Under the pieces are notes generated by a model. That model searched no databases. It was not told the origin of the DNA and saw only the letters and a list, made by a program, of their open reading frames with translations. A program made the position numbers and the translations under genes. A stretch of DNA of 44,615 bases, taken from assembly GCA_029567325.1 (NCBI GenBank), contig JAKQLF010000197.1, positions 1-44,615 on the forward strand, in the 5' to 3' direction. Source of the stretch: Bacteroidota bacterium. Lineage in GTDB: Bacteria > Bacteroidota > Bacteroidia > Chitinophagales > Saprospiraceae. Positions 1 through 8,057 of this stretch are shown piece by piece. The number at the start of each line of letters is the position of its first letter. Positions within the stretch are counted from its first letter, which is position 1.

Positions 1-3000
1 CAATACGTTGACCACCTTCGAACAGTCCATCGGGCAGACCTTGGTGATGATGGAATTAAAAATTTGATTCCTGGTGATGCAGCATTATTAGAAAACTGTG
101 GAATCATGGTTTCGATGGTTGATAGACCAATAAAGGCTGACAAGTTGATGAGAACTTGGACAGTAAATGGTTGGTACTGCGATACAGAATTTGATACTAC
201 GCTATCTCAAATCATCATTATTTCGGATTCGATTGCTCCAGGATTGACCGTAACGCCGTCAAATGTAACGGTAACAACTAGCGGACATGTATGCGCGGCC
301 AACATAAAGTTGAATAATTATTTTAAAGCAACACCGACTGACAATTGTACTTCAGCGACGGTAACTGTATCCAACGATTCTTTGGGTTTGATCAATCCAG
401 CTGCCTTTACTGCATTTCCAATAGGAATATTTGAATTGATATACACAGCGACAGACCTTGCAGGAAATTCAACTACAAAAGTAGTTGTGCTTAATGTAGA
501 AGATAAAACACCACCAGTTGCTGTATGCATAGAAAATACAGTAGTTTCAGTAACTTCAGATGGAACAGCAAAAGTACCTGCTAAATATTTTGACAATGGA
601 AGCAGAGACGAATGCGGAGCTGTAACATTTGAAGTAAGAAGAATGGATAGACTTGCTGGTTGTTTCAGGGACACTTCTGTTTCATGGTTGCCATATGTAG
701 AGTTTTGTTGTCTTGACTCAAGAGCTCCAGTAATTATAGAACTCAGAGTAACTGATCAAAGCGGTAACTCCAATACTTGTATGGTCAATGTGAGAGTACA
801 AGATAAATTGAGACCAGTACTTCAGTGTCTTGATGATGTGACCATCACTTGTAATACAAACATAAAACTTGATAGTGCGAGTTTAGCGAGCACTTATGGA
901 ACCATCACTGTGTTTGACAATTGTGGAGGTTCACGAATCAAACACTCTGTAGTCGACAATAGAGATAAATGTAATGTAGGACCCATCATCAGAAAATGGG
1001 TTGTTTCTGACGCATTGGGAATTGTAGATTCTTGTGAGCAGATTATTTATTCAGAATCAAATGACACCACTAGATTTTCTATTAATCGAGAAAATCCAGC
1101 AGATACGACGGATCACATCATTTGGCCAGCTGCAGAAGTTACCTTAAATGGTTGTGCAGATCCAAATTCACCAACGCTCTCGCCAGATGTTTTGGGTAAA
1201 CCAATCATCTTATATGATAGATTTTCTTGCGGTAATATAGCAATGAGTCCTAAAGATGAAGTTTTCACCTTTAATTCACCACTTCCTGGTTCGGCTCAAG
1301 CTTGTTTGAAAATCAAGAGAACATGGACTGTGATCGACTGGTGTCAACAAGGTAGTGTTTCAAGACCATGGACGTTTATTCAAATTATCAAAGTTGAAAA
1401 CAATGTTGCACCAATGATTTCAAGAGCAATTGCATTAGACAGTTGTATAACATCAGCTACTTGTGACACATTGGTACGTACGAGATTGGAAGCTTCTGCA
1501 ACAGATGATTGCACTGGAAATATGAGTTGGACATATAGCATTGACATCAACAACAATAATGCAGGTCCTATCGGAGGATTTGATATCGTTAAAACAGGAA
1601 GCGGTACAAGTATCAATGCGAGTGGGGAATTATTACCGCTTGGCACACATAGAATTGTGTATACATTTAGAGACCTTTGCGGCAACACGACTAGTCAAAG
1701 TGTAGTATTCACTCTCAAGAATTGCAAAAAGCCGACACCTGTTTATTATGATGGTTTGGTTTTTGGACTCACAAGGATGAACGGCACTGGTATGGCAGTC
1801 ACATGGGCCAATGATTTTGATTTAAAATCAGAAGCACCATGTGATGCAAAATTGTACTTCGCATTCTCAGAAAACATTGCAGATAGTGGTTTGGTATTTA
1901 CATGTAATGATTTAGGAACAAAGGTCATTAAAGTATATGTAGGTGCTGAAGTATCTCCAGGTATGATTATTTGGAATTTTGCAGATGTTACCGTTTCAAT
2001 TCAGGACAATGGCACTCCCAAGGCATGTCCTAATCCTACAGCAATGAATACAGTAAGAGGCCAGCTCATAACCGAAGTAAATGCCAACCTCAAAGGCGCA
2101 GTAATAGCATTAGATGGTAACACATCAGAAAGATTGATGACAGATGATAGAGGTTTATTCTCTTTTGATCACGTGGCTGCAGGAAGAGATTATATGCTCA
2201 AGCCTGTAAAAGATGACGATCACGCAAATGGTATCAATACCTTGGACTTATTACACATACAAAGACACATCTTGGGTATGTCTGCACTCAGATCTCCTTA
2301 TAAGTTGATAGCAGCAGATGTTGACAAAGACAGTAGGGTTGGTGTGAGTGACTTGGTAGCTTTGAGAAAATTGGTTTTGAGATCAACTGATAGATTCGAG
2401 AAGAATACTTCTTGGAGATTCATTGACAAAAACTTCCAATTCAACGACCCTGCAGAAGCATTAAACGAAGTATTCAGTGAGCAGTATGAGATCATTAACC
2501 TTGCTGAAAATATGAAAATTGACTTCATCGCTGTAAAAGTAGGTGACGTAGATGGTACAGCTGCAACCAATGCAAACACTTCAACAAAAACAAATGCAAG
2601 ATCTGGACAGAAATTGGCATTCAATGTCAACAACAAAAATGTTTCTAAAGGTGATGTATTTGAGGTGACTTTGAGTGTTGAAGAATTATCTACTGTCTTT
2701 GGAATGCAATATCAATTAAACTTTGATCCAAACAGTGCTGAACTGATTGATGCAAAAAGTTTAGTAAATGGTACTACATCTCAAAACTACAATTTAGCTG
2801 AAGCTGCAACTGGTAATATTTACTCTTCATGGACGGCTCCTTATGGCCAGGAAATGAAAGATATGGTTACCCTTACATTCAAAGCTAAGAGAAACCTCAA
2901 CACAGCTTCATTACTTTCATTTAAGGATGAATTACTTACAAGTGAAGCATATGACGAAAATCTGGAAGCCGTCCAATTGGAAATAAGGAACGGTGGCAAA

Positions 3001-3270
3001 GTAACAGAAGGATTCAACTTATATCAAAACAACCCGAATCCATTCAACGACTTGACTTCAGTGAGTTTTGATTTACCAGAGGCAATGAATGCAAGATTTA
3101 CGGTTTTTGATGTAACTGGAAAAGTTGTAAAAAAAATCAATCGTAAGTTTGAAGCGGGTAAAAATACGATCCAAATAGAATCAAATGAATTGGAAAATGC
3201 GGGAGTTTATTTCTATTCATTGGAAGCAGGTGGATTCAACGCAACTAAGAAAATGGTAATCCTTGAGTAA
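1..3270 (+). CDS. Large secreted multidomain protein with HYR-like, dockerin-like, cohesin-like and T9SS type A sorting domains (5' partial)
   Basis: The reading frame is open to base 1, so the gene starts outside the window; the TTG at 64 is not a credible start. Numbering from base 64, residues 1 to about 650 form Cys-rich Ig/HYR-like modules, with phrases such as TATDLAGNSTTKVVVLNVED and repeated DNC or DCTG motifs. Residues about 664-715 resemble a carboxypeptidase-regulatory-like beta fold. Residues about 716-775 carry two Asp-rich loops (DDDHANGINTLDLLHIQR and DVDKDSRVGVSDLVALRK) typical of a type I dockerin. Residues about 862-975 resemble a cohesin-type beta sandwich (GMQYQLNFDPNSAELIDA). 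Residues about 982-1068 are a T9SS type A sorting domain (NLYQNNPNPF, ending KKMVILE). The family is exported by T9SS and attached to or released from the cell surface. A role in adhesion or surface scaffolding is inference. Confidence 0.9.
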   Translation, partial: QYVDHLRTVHRADLGDDGIKNLIPGDAALLENCGIMVSMVDRPIKADKLMRTWTVNGWYCDTEFDTTLSQIIIISDSIAPGLTVTPSNVTVTTSGHVCAANIKLNNYFKATPTDNCTSATVTVSNDSLGLINPAAFTAFPIGIFELIYTATDLAGNSTTKVVVLNVEDKTPPVAVCIENTVVSVTSDGTAKVPAKYFDNGSRDECGAVTFEVRRMDRLAGCFRDTSVSWLPYVEFCCLDSRAPVIIELRVTDQSGNSNTCMVNVRVQDKLRPVLQCLDDVTITCNTNIKLDSASLASTYGTITVFDNCGGSRIKHSVVDNRDKCNVGPIIRKWVVSDALGIVDSCEQIIYSESNDTTRFSINRENPADTTDHIIWPAAEVTLNGCADPNSPTLSPDVLGKPIILYDRFSCGNIAMSPKDEVFTFNSPLPGSAQACLKIKRTWTVIDWCQQGSVSRPWTFIQIIKVENNVAPMISRAIALDSCITSATCDTLVRTRLEASATDDCTGNMSWTYSIDINNNNAGPIGGFDIVKTGSGTSINASGELLPLGTHRIVYTFRDLCGNTTSQSVVFTLKNCKKPTPVYYDGLVFGLTRMNGTGMAVTWANDFDLKSEAPCDAKLYFAFSENIADSGLVFTCNDLGTKVIKVYVGAEVSPGMIIWNFADVTVSIQDNGTPKACPNPTAMNTVRGQLITEVNANLKGAVIALDGNTSERLMTDDRGLFSFDHVAAGRDYMLKPVKDDDHANGINTLDLLHIQRHILGMSALRSPYKLIAADVDKDSRVGVSDLVALRKLVLRSTDRFEKNTSWRFIDKNFQFNDPAEALNEVFSEQYEIINLAENMKIDFIAVKVGDVDGTAATNANTSTKTNARSGQKLAFNVNNKNVSKGDVFEVTLSVEELSTVFGMQYQLNFDPNSAELIDAKSLVNGTTSQNYNLAEAATGNIYSSWTAPYGQEMKDMVTLTFKAKRNLNTASLLSFKDELLTSEAYDENLEAVQLEIRNGGKVTEGFNLYQNNPNPFNDLTSVSFDLPEAMNARFTVFDVTGKVVKKINRKFEAGKNTIQIESNELENAGVYFYSLEAGGFNATKKMVILE

Positions 3271-3318
3271 TCTCGGATAACCATCTACAATAGAAACATT
3301 TTACTGTTTTGAGTTATA

Positions 3319-3351
3319 AAAACTCCCCGGCTTTTGGCTGGGGAGTTTTTT
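3319..3351. terminator. Rho-independent terminator between convergent genes
   Basis: AACTCCCC at 3321-3328 pairs with GGGGAGTT at 3340-3347, flanked by A residues on the left and a T run on the right. It can therefore work on both strands, for the surface-protein gene ending at 3270 and for sdaA ending at 3381. Confidence 0.85.
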
Positions 3352-3380
3352 GTTTTCTATCGAATTTGAACAGCCTTTAA

Positions 3381-4805
3381 CTAACAATCAACCAAGTTTA
3401 CCGCTACAGCCAGTCCACCTTCTGAAGTTTCTTTATATTTTGCATTCATATCTTTGGCAGTTTCCCACATGGTATTGATCACTTGATCCAAAGGTACTTT
3501 TACATCCTTTGCATTGGTATTGATGGCCAATTCAGCAGCATTGATGGCTTTGATGGCACCCATTGCATTGCGTTCAATACAAGGAACCTGGACTAAGCCA
3601 CCTACAGGATCACAGGTCAAACCTAGGTGATGTTCCATGGCAATTTCTGCTGCCACCAAAACCTGGTCTACATTTCCACCAAGCAGTTGACATAAAGCGG
3701 CAGCAGCCATGGCAGAAGAGACACCAATTTCAGCCTGGCATCCTCCCATTGCTGCTGAGATAGTAGCACCTTTTTTAAAAATACTACCCACTTCACCCGC
3801 AACCAACAAAAAATCAATGATTTCCTTATCCGATGCTTGATGATTTTCTATGGTTAAATAATACATCAAAACTGCAGGAATGACTCCAGCACTACCATTG
3901 GTTGGCGCCGTTACAACTCTTCCCAGCGAGGCATTTACCTCATTGACAGCCAAAGCATAACAACTGACCCACTGCAAAATTTGCCTGAATTTCACCTCAG
4001 AATTCCTGATACTTTGAATCCACTGTTGCGGATCTTTGTATTTAGAATCACCTATAAGATTAAGATGTAAATCAAAAGCTCTTCGCTTTACGTTGAGCCC
4101 ACCAGGCAAAATGCCTGAACTGTGACATCCCAAATACATACTTTCCAACATGGTATTCCAAATGCGCAATAAATCCTTTTTGATCTCTGCTTCCGCCTTC
4201 AAAGATTTTTCATTTTCCCAAACAACTTGAGAAATGTTTTTACCTGTATGATGGCAATGTCTTAATAAGTCTTTGGCTGTTTCGATGGGGAAAGGGAAAG
4301 CTGTTTGTCCATCAGGAATGTAAACATCATCTACATTTTCCTCTTTCGCAATAAATCCGCCACCTATAGAGTAATAGGTAGCTTCATGAAGGATATAATC
4401 AGCAAATGCTGAAAACTTTATCCCATTTGCATGGAAGGGAAGAAAATTTCTATTAAATATGATGTCTGTATCGGGATTAAAGGGGATGAATTTTAGTCCG
4501 CCTAAGTTCAGTTTTTGATCCATTTTGATTTCTGATATAATAGATCCAATTGACGAAGTATCAATGGTTTCTGCATCCAACCCCATCAATCCAAGCATAA
4601 TTGCAAAATCAGTCGCATGACCTTTGCCAGTCAATGAAAGCGAACCATATAAATCAATTTGCACACTTTTGGTTTGATCAAAAACCTGTAGCCTATCTAA
4701 GTCTTTTAAGAATTTTTGTGCAGCCCGCCAAGGCCCCAGTGTATGAGAACTTGATGGTCCTACACCAATTTTCAGCATATCAAAAACCGAAATTTTTTCG
4801 CTCAT
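3381..4805 (-). CDS. sdaA: L-serine ammonia-lyase (L-serine dehydratase), single-chain Fe-S type
   Basis: This enzyme deaminates L-serine to pyruvate and ammonia in the cytoplasm. The 474 residues match the single-chain bacterial form. The N-terminal beta domain begins with the signature [14 protein letters not shown] near residue 16. The C-terminal alpha domain has [24 protein letters not shown] (Cys near 356) and [20 protein letters not shown] (Cys near 398 and 409). In this family three such cysteines bind a labile [4Fe-4S] cluster whose open iron activates the serine hydroxyl. The ATG start gives the usual family N-terminus. The gene stands alone, converging on the T9SS cargo gene across a shared terminator. 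I see no clear TAnnTTTG box upstream. Confidence 0.95.
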   Translation of the reverse strand: MSEKISVFDMLKIGVGPSSSHTLGPWRAAQKFLKDLDRLQVFDQTKSVQIDLYGSLSLTGKGHATDFAIMLGLMGLDAETIDTSSIGSIISEIKMDQKLNLGGLKFIPFNPDTDIIFNRNFLPFHANGIKFSAFADYILHEATYYSIGGGFIAKEENVDDVYIPDGQTAFPFPIETAKDLLRHCHHTGKNISQVVWENEKSLKAEAEIKKDLLRIWNTMLESMYLGCHSSGILPGGLNVKRRAFDLHLNLIGDSKYKDPQQWIQSIRNSEVKFRQILQWVSCYALAVNEVNASLGRVVTAPTNGSAGVIPAVLMYYLTIENHQASDKEIIDFLLVAGEVGSIFKKGATISAAMGGCQAEIGVSSAMAAAALCQLLGGNVDQVLVAAEIAMEHHLGLTCDPVGGLVQVPCIERNAMGAIKAINAAELAINTNAKDVKVPLDQVINTMWETAKDMNAKYKETSEGGLAVAVNLVDC

Positions 4806-5023
4806 TCAGACTGATTTAATTGAATCTTCTAAAGTACAAATTGCCTCTTTAGCAAGTAAATCTAATCACTTGATAAGATATACTGAAACAGATTTGAAGT
4901 GAATATAAATTTTCAGAATACAGTTTTCAGAACACTACTTAAAAGGTAGCAGTAAAATAAAAGTAATGAACTAATAAAAATGAAGGATTTGATGAGAAAA
5001 ATTGGTTTCGAAGGGGCTGGATG
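4806..5023. other. Intergenic region upstream of sdaA
   Basis: AT-rich sequence with no convincing coding frame. It must hold the sdaA promoter and 5' leader, but I cannot point to a good -7 box. It leads directly into the tandem repeat at 5024. Confidence 0.5.
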
Positions 5024-5254
5024 AAAGATCGAAGATTTAACACATTCGATCTTTGTGCATCTACCCAAATGAATGCTTTAAGATTTAACATATTAAATCA
5101 GTCGTAATGGGGCACCAAAACTAAAGATCGAAGATTTAACACATTCGATCTTTGTCCATCACCCCAATTGAATGCTTTAAGATTTAACATGTTCAATCAG
5201 TCGTAGCGGAGCACTAAAATTAAAGATCGAAGATTTAACACATTCGATCTTTGT
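5024..5254. repeat. 99-bp tandem repeat (about 2.3 units) built from an 18-bp near-palindromic motif
   Basis: A 33-bp block recurs at 5024-5056, 5123-5155 and 5222-5254, exactly 99 bp apart. Each block has 10-bp inverted arms (AAAGATCGAA and TTCGATCTTT) around an 11-nt loop. Inside the unit a related 18-mer appears five times, at 5034, 5082, 5133, 5181 and 5232, with alternating 48/51-bp spacing: GATTTAACACATTCGATC, GATTTAACATATTAAATC and GATTTAACATGTTCAATC. The array is therefore a higher-order repeat of a roughly 50-bp element. The sequences between copies repeat as well, so they are not unique spacers. The function is unknown; it could be a protein-binding array, a REP-like dispersed repeat, or transcribed hairpins. 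Confidence 0.9.
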
Positions 5255-5309
5255 ACTTTACCAACCAGGTTTGTGAATTTGGAAGATGGGATATAAACTT
5301 TGTAAAATT

Positions 5310-5346
5310 AAATAGGGATTGTAAGTATAACCTACAATCCCTATTT
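5310..5346 (-). terminator. Hairpin terminator of the tRNA-Val transcript
   Basis: A perfect 14-bp stem (AAATAGGGATTGTA at 5310-5323 with TACAATCCCTATTT at 5333-5346) closes a 9-nt loop. It begins only 5 nt beyond the 3' end of the minus-strand tRNA. The T tract that follows on that strand is short and broken (AATTTT), so it may act partly as a processing or stability hairpin. Confidence 0.6.
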
Positions 5347-5351
5347 TAAAG

Positions 5352-5426
5352 TGGGAGATGAGGGGCTCGAACCCCCGACCCCCTCGGTGTAAACGAGGTG
5401 CTCTGAACCAACTGAGCTAATCTCCC
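5352..5426 (-). tRNA. tRNA-Val (anticodon TAC)
   Basis: Read on the minus strand, the acceptor arm GGGAGAT pairs with ATCTCCC and is followed by discriminator A. The D arm has GCTC/GAGC with a GG-containing loop. The anticodon stem CCTCG/CGAGG encloses TTTACAC, so the anticodon is TAC (reads GUA and related Val codons). The T arm has the expected TTCGAGC loop. CCA is not encoded and must be added by a nucleotidyltransferase. The gene has its own promoter and a hairpin directly downstream, so it is transcribed alone. Confidence 0.97.
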
Positions 5427-5461
5427 TTTTATACAATAATGCCTTTCTTCAAAAGCGAGCG

Positions 5462-5491
5462 CAAATATAATACTAATTTCATATTTTCAAA
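5462..5491 (-). promoter_or_regulatory. Bacteroidota-type promoter for tRNA-Val
   Basis: On the minus strand TTTG (5488-5491) is followed after 18 nt by TATATTTG (5462-5469). This fits the Bacteroidota -33 TTTG and -7 TAnnTTTG boxes with normal spacing. The predicted transcript starts about 30 nt before the mature tRNA. Confidence 0.6.
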
Positions 5492-5731
5492 GAAGCTGAA
5501 TTAAAAATTTCTGAAAAGATAATTTTAGGCTACAAAATGACAAAAAGTATAGGTGGCAGCAAGACAGTAAATTCAGGACTGAAAAGAAAGCAATTTGCTT
5601 TTTACTGTGAGTGTTACCCATATTTATTCGAGCAGGTATTACAGAGCATGCTGTGTCCTCAACACTTTTGTCATTTAATATCCAACACTTTACGCCCATT
5701 TACCATTCACTATTTACAATTTACTATTCAC
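5492..5731. other. Intergenic region between tRNA-Val and tsaC
   Basis: No convincing gene; short open frames on both strands have no recognisable protein character. It contains a 7-bp inverted repeat (AAAGCAA t TTGCTTT, 5587-5601) and a low-complexity stretch of ATTCACTATTTAC-type words near 5698-5732, directly before the tsaC stop codon. Confidence 0.5.
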
Positions 5732-6685
5732 TTAAAAAGCTGCTCTTCTCAGCCGATCATTGATTGCCAAACCTAAACCTTGATCTGGAACCTCCTCAGC
5801 AATGATGACTGCAATCTGCTCATCTTCATCCAACAACCTCAAATAACTAAAAACATTTTTTGCGGCTGCCCGCAAGTCGCCTTCAGGAGATAATATTTTT
5901 GTAAGAAAGCCTTTAGGATATTGGGATTCATTGGAAAACGCTAAAATGGCCACTTTTTGATCACCAAAACTTTCAGCCAAAGTCTCTAAATTACCCAAAT
6001 ACAATTTCTTTCTCGGTGCATAATGGGACAAAAGCATTCCCGGTGCACTTGGGTTAGAGGTGGATTGATCTTTGATACTTATTGGTAAACCATACTTTTT
6101 AAATGAATCTATCTCAAGGCCTCCTTTGCGGTGTATCACTAAGCTTCCATCATTGTCCAAAGAAATAATAGTACTTTCAAGGCCAACATCACAAGGTCCT
6201 CCATCTAGTATATAATCAATTTTATCTCCCAACTGTTTTTCGACATGTTTGGCAGTAGTAGGGCTTATATAACCAAATGGATTTGCACTTGGAGCAGCAA
6301 GTGGGAAGTCAAGTTGTGATAAAAGCGATAAGGTAATTTTATGGTTTGGAATTCTTACAGCAACTAAATCAGAACCACTGGTCACCAAATCTGAAATCAA
6401 AGGTTTCTTTTTGAGTAAAAACGTTATTGGTCCAGGGCTGTGGTCAATTGCAATAGCTTGGAAAATGTCAGGAATAAACTCCACATATTTTTCAACGACA
6501 CTAAAGTCTGCAAAATGCAAAATCAAAGGGTCAAAATGAGGTCTGTTCTTGGCTGTGAATATTTTAAGAACGGATTGTTCGTCAAGGGCATTTCCTGCCA
6601 ATCCGTATACCGTTTCAGTAGGAATTCCTACCAATCCACCTCTTTTTAGCACAGAGGCTGCAAAATTAATATCTGTTCCGATCAC
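5732..6685 (-). CDS. tsaC: L-threonylcarbamoyladenylate synthase, Sua5 type
   Basis: It makes threonylcarbamoyl-AMP from threonine, bicarbonate and ATP, the first step of t6A37 formation in ANN-decoding tRNAs. The YrdC-like catalytic domain (about residues 5-190) begins GGLVGIPTETVYGLAGNA and includes AAPSANPFGYISPT. A linker leads to a C-terminal Sua5 domain (about 205-317) that opens with SNPSAPGMLLSHYAPRKK, so this is the long Sua5 form rather than the short TsaC form. The start is GTG at 6685: an in-frame stop lies just 4 codons upstream, and the protein then begins MIGTDI as relatives do. A TAACTTTG box lies directly before the start, so the mRNA may be nearly leaderless. Confidence 0.93.
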   Translation of the reverse strand: MIGTDINFAASVLKRGGLVGIPTETVYGLAGNALDEQSVLKIFTAKNRPHFDPLILHFADFSVVEKYVEFIPDIFQAIAIDHSPGPITFLLKKKPLISDLVTSGSDLVAVRIPNHKITLSLLSQLDFPLAAPSANPFGYISPTTAKHVEKQLGDKIDYILDGGPCDVGLESTIISLDNDGSLVIHRKGGLEIDSFKKYGLPISIKDQSTSNPSAPGMLLSHYAPRKKLYLGNLETLAESFGDQKVAILAFSNESQYPKGFLTKILSPEGDLRAAAKNVFSYLRLLDEDEQIAVIIAEEVPDQGLGLAINDRLRRAAF

Positions 6686-6689
6686 GTGG

Positions 6690-6697
6690 CAAAGTTA
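6690..6697 (-). promoter_or_regulatory. Candidate -7 box for tsaC
   Basis: TAACTTTG on the minus strand matches TAnnTTTG and ends 4 nt before the GTG start codon. No good -33 TTTG is visible at the usual spacing. If used, transcription would begin at or very near the start codon. Confidence 0.3.
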
Positions 6698-6890
6698 GTG
6701 CTTATTAATAAAGTTTTAGTCTGATTAATCTGTAACTTTTTACAATCGGATGCCTGAAAAGTCTTCTATCCACCTCAGTCTCAGCTTTGCAACGCTACAG
6801 CTGCCAAGTTTTGCTTAATCAAAAAATGGTTAGATTCCTAAAAATGATGGGATTATGAAAATTTCGGCCGACAATATATCGTTGAATAGT

Positions 6891-6920
6891 TTTATAGCTT
6901 TGTTAACAAACGTATCTTTG
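6891..6920 (+). promoter_or_regulatory. Candidate promoter for the TPR protein
   Basis: TATCTTTG (6913-6920) matches the -7 box. TTTA (6891-6894), one mismatch from TTTG, sits 18 nt upstream. A second -7-like word, TAGCTTTG, overlaps at 6895-6902. The position supports translation from the ATG at 6969. Confidence 0.4.
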
Positions 6921-6968
6921 TGTTTTTCGTCAAATAGATATCGTTTGACATTCAATTTCTTAAGTTTT

Positions 6969-8033
6969 ATGAGGCATCTATTGATCATCTTTGGAATACT
7001 TACATTCACAGCAACGGCATTCTCACAAGGTTTTGAAGAAGAGTTGGGTTTTAAATATGTAAAGGCTGAATATTTACTCAATACCCAAAGATATGAGGAT
7101 GCAGTAAAAGAACTCAATGACATCATCAAACAAAACCCAGAGTACAAAGACGCCTTGGTGATGAGAGGCGAAACCAAATATAAATTGGCGGCGTATAAAG
7201 GAGCTAAGATTGATGCAATGCAAGCTATTGAGTTATCTGGTGTCACCCCCACTGCTGCGAGTATTTTAGGAAGAAGTGAATATGCAATGGGCAATTATGA
7301 CGCTTCGCTCAATTCTCTCACAACGGCAATTTCACTTGGTCTTACAGAAGAAAAATTATTTCTTGAACGAGCGGATATTTATATGCGCAAATCCATGGCT
7401 GTCAAAGCTTGTGAAGACTGGAAGACTGCTGCTAGAAATGGCTCAACGACGGCGGCAATCAATGCAAAGAAAAATTGCGGGCTCGACCTACCAAGCAGTA
7501 TTGTTACAGCCAAACCAAACGTGGATGATAGCAATATTCTAACTGATAATACACAATCGGGACCATCTGATTCTTCTATGGCCGATACAAATAATGGTGT
7601 AGGTCAAGAAAACACGGGAACAACTACTTCACCGGTGCAAAATACTGACGAAGAATCAGACTCCACTGTCATCACCGAAAACAATACACCAACTTCTTAT
7701 TTTCCAATCCCAGAAGAAAACAATACACCAAATGAAATTGTCATTGACGAAGACCTTACATTGGCCATCATTGGGCAAGGCCTGGGTTTACGCAGAGTTT
7801 TGGAAAGACCCAGTATATTAATATTATCGGATGTAGAGGGAGTCGTAGCAGTTGAGATTTGCGTTAATGAAAATGGAAGAGTTGAATATTCTGAATATAA
7901 TGCAGCTCGGTCAACCATAGATACAAAGAGTTTGGTTTCACTTGCAGTAAGGAAGGCAAGCGAGTTTTGGTTTGAACGCAATGATTACCCCAAACAATGT
8001 GGTTTTATCTATTTTAAGATCAAGGGTACTTAG
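6969..8033 (+). CDS. Secreted TPR-repeat protein with TonB-C/AgmX-like C-terminal domain
   Basis: The ATG at 6969 gives a signal peptide (MRHLLIIFGILTFTATAFSQ); the frame is open further upstream, but a promoter-like box lies inside that extension. Residues about 21-170 form TPR-type helical pairs (ERYEDAVKEL-like, MGNYDASLNSLTTAISLG). Residues about 180-255 are a low-complexity Thr/Ser/Asn/Glu linker. The last 90 residues contain GLGLRRVLERPS, VAVEICVNENGRVEYSEY and QCGFIYFKIKG, resembling the TonB-C or AgmX/PglI C-terminal fold. A periplasmic scaffolding role is likely, but the exact function is unknown. It lies 24 bp before a lipoprotein gene and is probably co-transcribed with it. Confidence 0.85.
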   Translation: MRHLLIIFGILTFTATAFSQGFEEELGFKYVKAEYLLNTQRYEDAVKELNDIIKQNPEYKDALVMRGETKYKLAAYKGAKIDAMQAIELSGVTPTAASILGRSEYAMGNYDASLNSLTTAISLGLTEEKLFLERADIYMRKSMAVKACEDWKTAARNGSTTAAINAKKNCGLDLPSSIVTAKPNVDDSNILTDNTQSGPSDSSMADTNNGVGQENTGTTTSPVQNTDEESDSTVITENNTPTSYFPIPEENNTPNEIVIDEDLTLAIIGQGLGLRRVLERPSILILSDVEGVVAVEICVNENGRVEYSEYNAARSTIDTKSLVSLAVRKASEFWFERNDYPKQCGFIYFKIKGT

Positions 8034-8057
8034 TCTTTATAACTTTTAGGAAACAGT

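Noticed and set aside
5024-5254. CRISPR-like array
   Set aside because: Repeat spacing looks regular, but the sequences between repeats are themselves repeated every 99 bp, only five motif copies exist, and no cas gene is near.
5487-5776. Short open frames on both strands between tRNA-Val and tsaC
   Set aside because: Low-complexity translation, no start context, no family resemblance, and one overlaps the 3' end of tsaC.
6855-6968. 38-codon upstream extension of the TPR protein
   Set aside because: It would bury the signal peptide, and two -7-like boxes lie inside it.
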